A stretch of 11,658 nucleotides of DNA. Source: Firmicutes bacterium CAG:822. Its GTDB lineage: Bacteria > Bacillota_I > Bacilli_A > RF39 > UBA660. The translations under genes and the position numbers were made by a program. The stretch is taken from assembly GCA_000432855.1 (NCBI GenBank), contig HF990837.1, positions 1-11,658 on the forward strand. The letters are read 5' to 3'. Positions 4,998-11,643 of this stretch are shown here, piece after piece (positions within the stretch are counted from its first letter, which is position 1; every line of letters begins with the position of its first letter). Under the pieces are notes generated by a model. That model saw only the letters and a list, made by a program, of their open reading frames with translations. It had not been told where the DNA came from and made no database searches.

Positions 4998-7727
4998 ATG
5001 GATTATAAAGACACATTATTAATGCCAAAAACCGAATTTAAAATGCGCGGTAATTTGGCTGAAAATGAAGTAAAACAACGCAAGGAATGGGACGAAATGG
5101 ATTTATATAATCTAATTAAAAACAAAAATAAAAACAATAAACCATTTATCCTGCACGATGGCCCACCATATGCGAATGGTAATATTCATTTAGGTCATTC
5201 TTTAAATAAAATCTTAAAAGACTTTATTAACCGTTCTAAAATGATGGAAGGATATTATGTTGAATATATTCCTGGATGGGATACTCATGGTCTTCCTATT
5301 GAACAAGCTGTTACTAATAGTGGTGTTGATCGAAAAAGCATGAGTGTGGCTGAATTCAGAGAATATTGTAAAGAATACGCTTTAAAACAAGTAGAAACCC
5401 AAATGGATGACTTTAAACGCTTAAACGTTATTGCCGACTGGGATCATCCTTACATTACTTTAAATCCAGAATATGAAGCTAGGCAAATTGAAGTATTTGC
5501 TAAAATGGCCCAAAAAGGATTAATCTTCAAAGGATTAAAACCAGTTTATTGGTCACCAAGTAGTGAAACTGCTTTAGCTGAAGCAGAAATCGAATATAAA
5601 GATAAAACCGATCCATCAATTTACGTCGCATTTACAGTAACTGAAGGTAATGAATTTGTAAACGAAGGAGATAAATTAGTTATTTGGACAACAACTCCAT
5701 GGACTTTACCTGGAAATATGGGAGTATGCGCCGGACCAGACTTTGAATATTCTAAAGTAAAAGTTGGTAATGACAACTATATTATTGCAACTAAACTTTT
5801 AGATGATTTAATGAAAGAATTTGGTTTTGATGAATATGAAAAAGTTTCTAGCTTTAAAGGAACTGATTTAGAGGGCGTTATTTATAAACATCCATTTATG
5901 GATAGAACGGCTCCAGTTGTTACTGCTGATCACGTTACTTTAGATGCTGGAACCGGACTAGTACATACCGCACCAGCCTATGGTGAAGATGACTTCAACG
6001 TTGGTAAAAAATACAATTTAGGTATGGTTAACGGCGTCAATGACCAAGGTATCTTAACCGAAGAATCTGGAATGTTTAAAGGTTTATTTGTCGACGACGC
6101 CAATAAAGAAATTCCAAAATGGTTAGAAGAAAATGGCTATTTATTAAAGTTAAAATATATTACTCACTCATATCCACATGACTGGCGTACTAAAAAACCT
6201 ATCATCTTTAGAGCTACTAAACAATGGTTCTGTAGTGTTGATAAGATTAGAGATGACATCTTAAAAGAATTAGATACCAATGTTAAATTCCATACTGATT
6301 GGGGTAAAACTAGAATTTATAACATGATTAAAGATAGGGGGGATTGGTGTATTTCAAGACAAAGAGCTTGGGGCGTACCAATTCCAATCTTCTACAATGA
6401 AGACGGTTCAGAAATTGTTGATTATGATGTTATGATGCATGTTGCTTCTTTATTTAGAAAATATGGTTCAAACGTTTGGTTTGAAAGAGATGCTAAAGAC
6501 TTACTTCCAAAAGGATATACTAATCCTGCAAGTCCAAATGGTAACTTTACTAAGGAAACTGACATTATGGATGTATGGTTTGACTCAGGAACATCTTGGG
6601 CTGGAACCTTGTTAGAAAGAAAATTGCCATATCCAGCAGATGTTTATCTAGAAGGTTCAGACCAATATCGTGGATGGTTTAACTCATCATTAATTTGTAG
6701 TATGGCCTATAGTGGACACAGTCCTTATAAAGAATTAGTGTCAGCTGGATTTGTCTTAGATGGTAAAGGTTTGAAAATGAGTAAAAGTATTGGAAACATT
6801 GTTAGACCAATGGATGTTGTTGGTAAACAAGGAGCTGACATCTTAAGACTTTGGGTTGCTAGTGTTGATTATACCGAAGATGTTAGATTTAGTGATGAAT
6901 TACTTGCTCAAGTTAAAGAATCTTATAGAAAAATTAGGAACACTTATAGATTTATGATTGGAAATTTATTTGACTTTAATCCAGATACTGATAAAGTATC
7001 TTATGATAAATTACCACCTGCTGATCAATATATGCTCGTTGAATTAAATGATATTATCACAAAAGTTATTAAAGAATATGACAATTATAATTATGATGAA
7101 ATTTATAAAATCATCAATAATTATGTAAATTCACTTTCTAATTACTATCTAGATTTTACAAAAGATATTTTATACATTGAAAAAGCTGATAGTGATGAAA
7201 GAAGAAGTGTTCAAACTGTGTTATATGAAATCTTAACTTCATTAATTAAATTAATGGCGCCAATTTTACCTTACACAAGTGAAGAAGTATATAAATTACT
7301 TCCAGGAAAAAAAGAGAAGAGTGTTCATCTAGAAAACTTCCCAGAAGCAAAAACATATAAAAATGAAGTAGAATTAAGAGAAATCTTCGACTTATTCTTC
7401 GGTATTAAAAACGATGTTTATAAAGCCTTAGAAGAAGCTAGAAATGAAAAGATTATTGGTAAATCATTAGAAGCTAAAGTCTTCTTGAAACTTCGTGAAG
7501 AAGATAAAGAAACATTAAAACCAATTTTAACAAAATTAAAACAATTATTTATCGTATCTGATGTCATCTTAACCGCTGAAGAACTTCCAAAATATGAGTA
7601 TTGCGGAGTTCAAGTTCAAAAATTCGATGGTGAAAGATGTGAAAGATGTTGGAATTACTTTAATGAAATCGATTTAACTGATCATCTATGTCCAAGATGT
7701 CATGAAATCGTAAATGAAGAAAATTAG
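4998..7727 (+). CDS. ileS: Isoleucyl-tRNA synthetase
   Basis: Class I aminoacyl-tRNA synthetase that charges tRNA-Ile in the cytoplasm and edits mischarged valine. The 909-residue length is normal for the bacterial IleRS1 type. Motifs: HDGPPYANGNIHLGH (53-67, with the HIGH-type HLGH), WTTTPWTLPGN in the editing domain, DVWFDSGTSW, GWFNSS, and KMSKS (593-597). The C-terminal zinc knuckle is intact: Cys881, Cys884, Cys898, Cys901. The start has AAGGAGATG 5-6 nt further upstream than the minimum. Only 27 nt separate it from ddl and contain no promoter or leader, so its expression depends on transcription through the three preceding genes. The only regulatory element of the right specificity is the Ile T-box 3.6 kb upstream. 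A strong terminator follows. Confidence 0.97.
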   Translation: MDYKDTLLMPKTEFKMRGNLAENEVKQRKEWDEMDLYNLIKNKNKNNKPFILHDGPPYANGNIHLGHSLNKILKDFINRSKMMEGYYVEYIPGWDTHGLPIEQAVTNSGVDRKSMSVAEFREYCKEYALKQVETQMDDFKRLNVIADWDHPYITLNPEYEARQIEVFAKMAQKGLIFKGLKPVYWSPSSETALAEAEIEYKDKTDPSIYVAFTVTEGNEFVNEGDKLVIWTTTPWTLPGNMGVCAGPDFEYSKVKVGNDNYIIATKLLDDLMKEFGFDEYEKVSSFKGTDLEGVIYKHPFMDRTAPVVTADHVTLDAGTGLVHTAPAYGEDDFNVGKKYNLGMVNGVNDQGILTEESGMFKGLFVDDANKEIPKWLEENGYLLKLKYITHSYPHDWRTKKPIIFRATKQWFCSVDKIRDDILKELDTNVKFHTDWGKTRIYNMIKDRGDWCISRQRAWGVPIPIFYNEDGSEIVDYDVMMHVASLFRKYGSNVWFERDAKDLLPKGYTNPASPNGNFTKETDIMDVWFDSGTSWAGTLLERKLPYPADVYLEGSDQYRGWFNSSLICSMAYSGHSPYKELVSAGFVLDGKGLKMSKSIGNIVRPMDVVGKQGADILRLWVASVDYTEDVRFSDELLAQVKESYRKIRNTYRFMIGNLFDFNPDTDKVSYDKLPPADQYMLVELNDIITKVIKEYDNYNYDEIYKIINNYVNSLSNYYLDFTKDILYIEKADSDERRSVQTVLYEILTSLIKLMAPILPYTSEEVYKLLPGKKEKSVHLENFPEAKTYKNEVELREIFDLFFGIKNDVYKALEEARNEKIIGKSLEAKVFLKLREEDKETLKPILTKLKQLFIVSDVILTAEELPKYEYCGVQVQKFDGERCERCWNYFNEIDLTDHLCPRCHEIVNEEN

Positions 7728-7742
7728 TTTAAGAAAGATTTT

Positions 7743-7766
7743 AGGATGATAAAAATCATCCTTTTT
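7743..7766 (+). terminator. Intrinsic terminator after ileS
   Basis: AGGATGAT (7743-7750) and ATCATCCT (7755-7762) form a perfect 8-bp stem with an AAAA loop, followed by four more T. It closes the operon of four genes that begins at the T-box. Confidence 0.88.
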
Positions 7767-7838
7767 GCGTGTCCATAATTTTCTATTTTAGCATTTTGAT
7801 ATTTAAAGCACATATATTTTAACTAGAGGTGTGATTTA

Positions 7839-8531
7839 ATGTTTAATTTATTTAAAAAGTTGTTCAAAGATTTCTATCTTTTTACAGCATCTTATTCTAA
7901 TAATGTTTTCCCAGATCCATTATCTAAAGAAGATGAAGAAAAATATATTAAGTTAGCTAACATGGGAAATACAGAGGCCAGAAATAAACTGATAGAACAT
8001 AATTTACGTTTAGTAGCCCATATTGTAAAAAAGTATGATCATGGTTCAGAAATGTCTGATGACTTAATAAGTATTGGTACTATTGGATTAATAAAAGGTG
8101 TCGATAGTTATTCTTTCAAGCATAAAACTAGGCTTACTACTTATTGTGCAAGGTGTATAGAAAATGAAATTTTAATGTTTTTTAGATCTGATAAGAAAAA
8201 TAGTAAAAACATAAGTATTGACGAACCTATTGGTTTTGATAAAGAAGGAAATGCCATTACATTTTTGGACATATTAAAAACCGATAAACCAGACTTCGCT
8301 TTAGATATTCATATAAAAGATAATGTAAAATTACTTAAAAAATATTTTAAAGTTTTAACTGATAGAGAAAAAGAAATAATCATTAAAAGATATGGCTTGG
8401 ATGGCCATGATGAAATTACTCAAAAAGAAATTGCTAAAGAACTCGGTATTTCCAGAAGTTATGTTTCGAGAATAGAAAAAAGAGCACTTACAAAAATGCT
8501 CAGAGAGTTTATAAAAAATAAAAATAGCTAA
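7839..8531 (+). CDS. sigK: RNA polymerase sporulation sigma factor, SigK-like
   Basis: Sigma-70 family factor of the sporulation type; SigK drives late mother-cell gene expression (coat, cortex, mother-cell lysis) in endospore formers. Over 230 residues it closely follows remembered B. subtilis SigK: NNVFPDPLS (21-29), LIEHNLRLVAHIVKKY (51-66), DDLISIGTIGLIKGVDSYS (74-92), TYCARCIENEILMFFRS (101-117), DREKEIIIKRYGLD (175-188), and an intact region 4 helix-turn-helix ending SRSYVSRIEKRAL (205-217). The first ~18 residues (MFNLFKKLFKDFYLFTAS) are amphipathic and hydrophobic and match the position of the B. subtilis pro-sequence, which the membrane protease SpoIVFB removes. The gene is uninterrupted. 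SigE is the main alternative, but the N-terminus and region 4 fit SigK better. AGAGGTG precedes the start. I found no convincing promoter in 7767-7838. Confidence 0.85.
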   Translation: MFNLFKKLFKDFYLFTASYSNNVFPDPLSKEDEEKYIKLANMGNTEARNKLIEHNLRLVAHIVKKYDHGSEMSDDLISIGTIGLIKGVDSYSFKHKTRLTTYCARCIENEILMFFRSDKKNSKNISIDEPIGFDKEGNAITFLDILKTDKPDFALDIHIKDNVKLLKKYFKVLTDREKEIIIKRYGLDGHDEITQKEIAKELGISRSYVSRIEKRALTKMLREFIKNKNS

Positions 8532-8546
8532 ACTATTTTTATTTTT
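8514..8546. terminator. Likely bidirectional terminator between convergent genes
   Basis: AAAAATAAAAATAG (8514-8527) and CTATTTTTATTTTT (8533-8546) form a perfect 14-bp inverted repeat with a five-base loop. It covers the stop codons of both sigK (8529-8531) and the leftward gene (8545-8547). With one G-C pair the hairpin is weak, but the A and T tracts would serve as U-tracts in either direction. Confidence 0.55.
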
Positions 8547-9135
8547 ATATATGACTAATTATGTTCATAAGAAAAGCAAATCCCATTGAAGCTGTAACAA
8601 AACATAATACCGCACAATCTAAAAATGTTCTTGTTAAACTACCATTTGAAAAGGCAATTCCTTGTTTGGTGGCTTTAGTTAATGTTTTTCCTTTACTTTG
8701 TGTTTGACTAGGATTATCTTGAATAACCTCTGGTTCAGGCTCATCATATAATCTATGTAGTTCTTCTTGTAAAGCCTTTAACTCAGCTAAATCAACACTA
8801 TCAATTTCTCTTGTTTGATCCATCGGATCAGTAGAACTCTCATACTTCATATCATGTGAAGGCTCATTATAAAATGAACTAGTTTCTGATGAGGTAGGGG
8901 TAACACTTTCATTTGTATTATATGATAAAGGATTACTTTCAAAACTTTGATCATCTAAACTAAATGTTTCTGATGTACTTTTATCTTCGTCATCCCATTC
9001 ATCAAATAGTCTTTCAATCGTTTCTAAATTTTGACTAGTTTTTATCTCTTGATCTTCATGTGATAGGTAATCACCATTATAAGCTCCAGTTGGACTGCCA
9101 GCAGATTCATAACCATATGGATATCTATCGTTCAT
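8545..9135 (-). CDS. Acidic low-complexity protein with C-terminal membrane anchor, function unknown
   Basis: I do not recognise this 196-residue protein. Residues 1-145 are hydrophilic, rich in Ser, Thr, Asp, Glu, Asn and Tyr, and look disordered. They include an N-terminal Tyr/Gly/Pro stretch (MNDRYPYGYESAG), an acidic patch (FDEWDDEDKS, 44-53) and one likely helix (VDLAELKALQEELHRLYDE, 114-132). A Lys-rich patch (148-157) precedes a single hydrophobic segment at about 171-194 that ends the protein. That suggests a tail-anchored protein with the acidic region in the cytoplasm. There is no signal peptide. The start has GGAGG (9143-9147, minus) at good spacing and a strong promoter behind it, so it is a real gene. 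It is convergent with sigK and divergent from padR. A structural or scaffold role is possible but unproven. Confidence 0.75.
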   Translation of the reverse strand: MNDRYPYGYESAGSPTGAYNGDYLSHEDQEIKTSQNLETIERLFDEWDDEDKSTSETFSLDDQSFESNPLSYNTNESVTPTSSETSSFYNEPSHDMKYESSTDPMDQTREIDSVDLAELKALQEELHRLYDEPEPEVIQDNPSQTQSKGKTLTKATKQGIAFSNGSLTRTFLDCAVLCFVTASMGFAFLMNIISHI

Positions 9136-9157
9136 TTTCTAGCCTCCTATCAAAATA

Positions 9158-9186
9158 AGTATACTACATTTAAAAAATATTTTCAA
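9158..9186 (-). promoter_or_regulatory. Sigma-A promoter of the acidic tail-anchored protein gene
   Basis: Reading leftward, TTGAAA (9186-9181), a 17-bp spacer and TATACT (9163-9158) each match the consensus in five of six bases. Predicted start near 9151 gives a ~16-nt leader that opens just before the GGAGG site. It is back to back with the padR promoters; the two facing -35 boxes are only 15 bp apart. Confidence 0.7.
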
Positions 9187-9201
9187 TTGTTTTAACCGCA
9201 G

Positions 9202-9230
9202 TTGACAATTATCTAACTACTTTTTATAAT
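9202..9230 (+). promoter_or_regulatory. padR promoter P1 (perfect sigma-A consensus)
   Basis: TTGACA (9202-9207), a 17-bp spacer and TATAAT (9225-9230) match the sigma-A consensus exactly. Predicted start near 9237. One arm of the 10-bp inverted repeat lies inside the spacer. Confidence 0.8.
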
Positions 9231-9258
9231 TTAGTACTTGACAATACCAAGTAGTTAG
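9213..9258. promoter_or_regulatory. Operator-like inverted repeat in the padR promoters
   Basis: CTAACTACTT (9213-9222) recurs as its exact reverse complement AAGTAGTTAG (9249-9258), 36 bp apart start to start. One arm is in the P1 spacer and the other in the P2 spacer. A shorter symmetrical pair, TACTTG (9235-9240) and CAAGTA (9248-9253), overlaps the P2 -35 box and the right arm. Their placement suggests binding sites for the PadR dimer encoded just downstream. The arms could also form a hairpin in the P1 transcript. Confidence 0.55.
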
Positions 9259-9266
9259 AATATAAT
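9238..9266 (+). promoter_or_regulatory. padR promoter P2 (perfect sigma-A consensus)
   Basis: A second exact TTGACA (9238-9243), 17-bp spacer, TATAAT (9261-9266). The predicted start near 9273 coincides with the AGAGGTGA ribosome site (9274-9281), giving a leader of about 13 nt before the padR ATG. Confidence 0.8.
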
Positions 9267-9285
9267 GTCATTGAAGAGGTGATTT

Positions 9286-9609
9286 ATGAATTCACAATTT
9301 AAAAAAGGAGTATTGGAACTTATAGTTTTAGTTTCAGTTAATAAACGTGATATGTACGGTTATGAATTAGTCTTAGAAGTATCCAAAGTTGTCGACGTTA
9401 ATGAAGGAACCATTTATCCATTGCTTAAAAGACTAACTAATGAAAATTATTTTGAAACATACTTACAAGAATCAACAGAGGGACCATCTAGAAAATACTA
9501 TAAAATCACCGTTTTAGGTCAAAAAAGACTTAAAGAATTAAAAGATGTTTGGAGAGAATTTAGTGATTCTGTAAATAATTTTATTAAGGAGAGTGATGAG
9601 AATGAATAA
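9286..9609 (+). CDS. PadR-family transcriptional regulator
   Basis: Short (107-residue) PadR protein of the subfamily 2 type: a winged helix-turn-helix plus one C-terminal dimerisation helix. Landmarks are the opening MNSQFKKGVLELIVL, YGYELVLEVSKVVDVNEGTIYPLLKRL (helix-turn-helix, about 24-50), the wing with EGPSRKYYKIT (65-75), and the final helix (80-103). PadR proteins usually repress their own operon and respond to ligands or partner proteins. The consensus promoters with an internal inverted repeat upstream fit autorepression. The 3' end overlaps the start of the HAAS-type membrane protein gene by 8 nt, a pairing widely seen in Bacillota, so the two products very probably work together. 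Confidence 0.93.
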   Translation: MNSQFKKGVLELIVLVSVNKRDMYGYELVLEVSKVVDVNEGTIYPLLKRLTNENYFETYLQESTEGPSRKYYKITVLGQKRLKELKDVWREFSDSVNNFIKESDENE

Positions 9610-11068
9610 AGAGGAGTTTTTAAACAAATTAGAAAGAGAATTATCGATTTTAAATGATAAAGAAAGACAAGATATTATTGGTGAATATAAAGATACCATC
9701 GAAGAAAAAGTTAAACATGGTCAAACCGAAGAAGAAGCGGTTAAAGATTTTGGCGATTTAGACGAATTGGTCAGTGGAATACTAGAAGCCTATAAAATAA
9801 ACCCAAAGTACAATCATAAAGATGAAGGAAGCTTTAGTAAAATTACCGAAGAAGGAGAGAAACTTATCAAAAAAGGCGCGAATAAATTAGCTAATATGAC
9901 TAGAGAGTTTGCGAATAACATTAAAGATAATGATACTGAGATGAATTTAAACCTTGCCTTTGAAATAATAATTAAAATTTTCTTTACTTTAATTATACTA
10001 GCTGTTATGACTATACCATTTAGAATATTTAAAGAGTTAGGTTTTTCATTCGCAGATACATTCTTTTCTCCATTAAGTGGTTTAGTAAAAGTCTTTATTT
10101 TAATACTTTTTGTCGCCCTTTATTTTGGAATCAGTTTATTAGTTATTATTGCTTTATTTAAGCAGTATTTCAAAAACGATAGTACAAATAATGAACAAAA
10201 AATAAATAGTGAAGAAAAGAAAGAAGTAAAAAAAGAAACTAAAGAGAAAACAAATGATGATAGACCAGTGAAAATAATTCACAAAAATGGACCAACCGTT
10301 GGATCAGTATTACTACTAATGTTAAAAATATGGGTTGTAATTTTTGTCCTATTTCCGCTATTTTGTGTAGATATAGCTTCTGCTCTTGGACTATTTTTAT
10401 CAATTTTCTATTGGATTAAAGGAATTGACCTTCTTGGACTAACCTTATTATTATTAGGTATCTCAGCTATGTTTATTTGGTTCACTATCTTAGTATTCAA
10501 TCTTGTATTTTCAAAAGGTAAAACTACTATAATTCCATTCTTTATTGGATTAATCATTACAGTTTTTGGAACATTCTTCTTTGTCGATATGGTTACAAAC
10601 ATTGAATATATTGATGAGGTTCCAGTTTCCTATGATTTAGAAACCATGGAAAAAGAATTTACTACCGATTCAAACGTCTACATAGATTACAAATTAAATG
10701 GAAATATTTCTCAAAAAATTGATGATAAACTAGCTGACAATACTTTTAGATTAAAAATTACTTACGATGAGGACAGTGTCGATGTAAATATATATAACGA
10801 AGAAAATTATACATTCCCATCTGACGAGTGTTCTTATAGTGTTGATAAACATAAGTGTGAACAGACATATAATTATATTTCATTAGATTATAGTTATATT
10901 GATAATTATAATAGTGATAAGCAAAGATATAATAATTTTATCGATAACTTAAAAGATAATAAAATATATAATTATTCTAAACTAAGTGAAGTAAACGTTG
11001 AGATTATTGCTAATTCGAAAACTATGTCTTTAATTGAGAGTAATATAACTATTGATGAAGAGCTTTAG
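9602..11068 (+). CDS. HAAS/DUF1700-type membrane sensor protein, partner of PadR
   Basis: 488 residues from the ATG at 9602. The first ~65 residues are a HAAS (former DUF1700) helical domain: MNKEEFLNKLERELSIL, ERQDIIGEYKDTIEEKVKHG, TEEEAVKDFGD. Such domains are paired with PadR regulators and link them to membrane sensors. A charged linker (70-115) follows, then hydrophobic segments at about 119-139 and 163-186, a Lys/Glu-rich cytoplasmic loop (190-229), and further segments at about 235-257, 259-280, 283-304 and 310-330. The last ~158 residues are polar, Tyr/Asp/Asn-rich, probably outside the cell, with two cysteines (410, 419) that could form a disulfide. I do not recognise that outer domain. 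AAGGAG (9586-9591) serves the start; in-frame ATG 9596 and GTG 9593 are alternatives, but family proteins open with MNKEEF. Translation is probably coupled to padR. Confidence 0.87.
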   Translation: MNKEEFLNKLERELSILNDKERQDIIGEYKDTIEEKVKHGQTEEEAVKDFGDLDELVSGILEAYKINPKYNHKDEGSFSKITEEGEKLIKKGANKLANMTREFANNIKDNDTEMNLNLAFEIIIKIFFTLIILAVMTIPFRIFKELGFSFADTFFSPLSGLVKVFILILFVALYFGISLLVIIALFKQYFKNDSTNNEQKINSEEKKEVKKETKEKTNDDRPVKIIHKNGPTVGSVLLLMLKIWVVIFVLFPLFCVDIASALGLFLSIFYWIKGIDLLGLTLLLLGISAMFIWFTILVFNLVFSKGKTTIIPFFIGLIITVFGTFFFVDMVTNIEYIDEVPVSYDLETMEKEFTTDSNVYIDYKLNGNISQKIDDKLADNTFRLKITYDEDSVDVNIYNEENYTFPSDECSYSVDKHKCEQTYNYISLDYSYIDNYNSDKQRYNNFIDNLKDNKIYNYSKLSEVNVEIIANSKTMSLIESNITIDEEL

Positions 11069-11079
11069 CTCTTTTTTTT
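11058..11079 (+). terminator. Intrinsic terminator ending the padR-HAAS operon
   Basis: AAGAGC (11058-11063) pairs with GCTCTT (11068-11073) around TTTA, followed by six more T. The last codons of the membrane protein form the 5' arm, and its TAG stop (11066-11068) lies across loop and 3' arm. Confidence 0.85.
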
Positions 11080-11091
11080 ATCAGTAATTTT

Positions 11092-11100
11092 TGATATAAT
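11092..11100 (+). promoter_or_regulatory. Extended -10 promoter for the last gene
   Basis: TGATATAAT at 11092-11100 is a perfect extended -10. The -35 position is only a T-run belonging to the preceding terminator. Predicted start near 11107, about 18 nt before the ATG. Confidence 0.55.
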
Positions 11101-11124
11101 GAGAATGGTAAAGAAGGGGATAAC

Positions 11125-11643
11125 ATGACTGACGAAAATACTTTAAATATGCGATTAAAAATGGAGTTTAAAAACCCAGTTTATGATATTATCGATGAGG
11201 CTATTAAATATACGATGCATAAACATCATTATAAAAAGTATGATCTAGTTAAACTTGTAATGATGATATATAATAAAGATTACTCTTTTATTAGTAGTGC
11301 GAATGACTACCGCGATCAATTTAAATTGTTAGATGATTATTTTGAAAAAGAATTTGGTCATAGTATTATGACATTTATAATGATAAAAGCCGTCTTAGAT
11401 TTTAAAGGAACCGAAAAATATGATGCTATAACTGCGGATATTGCTAAAATGGAAACGATTTTAAGAACAAAGAAAAACGTCCCAGCCGAAGATTTATGTA
11501 TATTTTCTTATCCGATTGAAAACGAAAAATACAATGACTTAATGATGAATATCGAAGCTAATGAAAACTTTAAATATGCTATGGCAATTATATATGATAA
11601 AATTAAAAATAATAGCGAAAACACCTCAAATGTTAAACATTAG
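11125..11643 (+). CDS. Hypothetical cytoplasmic protein, function unknown
   Basis: A 172-residue protein that I do not recognise. It has no signal peptide or membrane segment, is rich in Lys, Asp, Ile, Tyr and Met, and reads as mostly helical. Features that may help a search: a His/Lys cluster YTMHKHHYKKYD (29-40), KLVMMIYNKDYSF (43-55), a helix with DDYFEKEFGHSIMTFIMIKAVLDF (70-93), and a hydrophilic Asn-rich C-terminus. Codon choice matches the neighbours, the ribosome site AAGAAGGGG (11110-11118) is good, and it has its own promoter after a terminator, so it is a separate unit from the padR operon. The remaining 15 bases of the window contain nothing assignable. Confidence 0.7.
   Translation: MTDENTLNMRLKMEFKNPVYDIIDEAIKYTMHKHHYKKYDLVKLVMMIYNKDYSFISSANDYRDQFKLLDDYFEKEFGHSIMTFIMIKAVLDFKGTEKYDAITADIAKMETILRTKKNVPAEDLCIFSYPIENEKYNDLMMNIEANENFKYAMAIIYDKIKNNSENTSNVKH

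Noticed and set aside
7797..7818. Sporulation-type (SigE) promoter before sigK, from CATATATT at 7811-7818
   Set aside because: The -10 matches only partly, and no ATA-type -35 stands at the right distance; TTGATA at 7796-7801 leaves only about 11 bp for a sigma-A promoter.
10408..10602. Open frame of 64 codons on the minus strand
   Set aside because: Antisense shadow of the membrane segments of the HAAS-type protein; no promoter or ribosome site.
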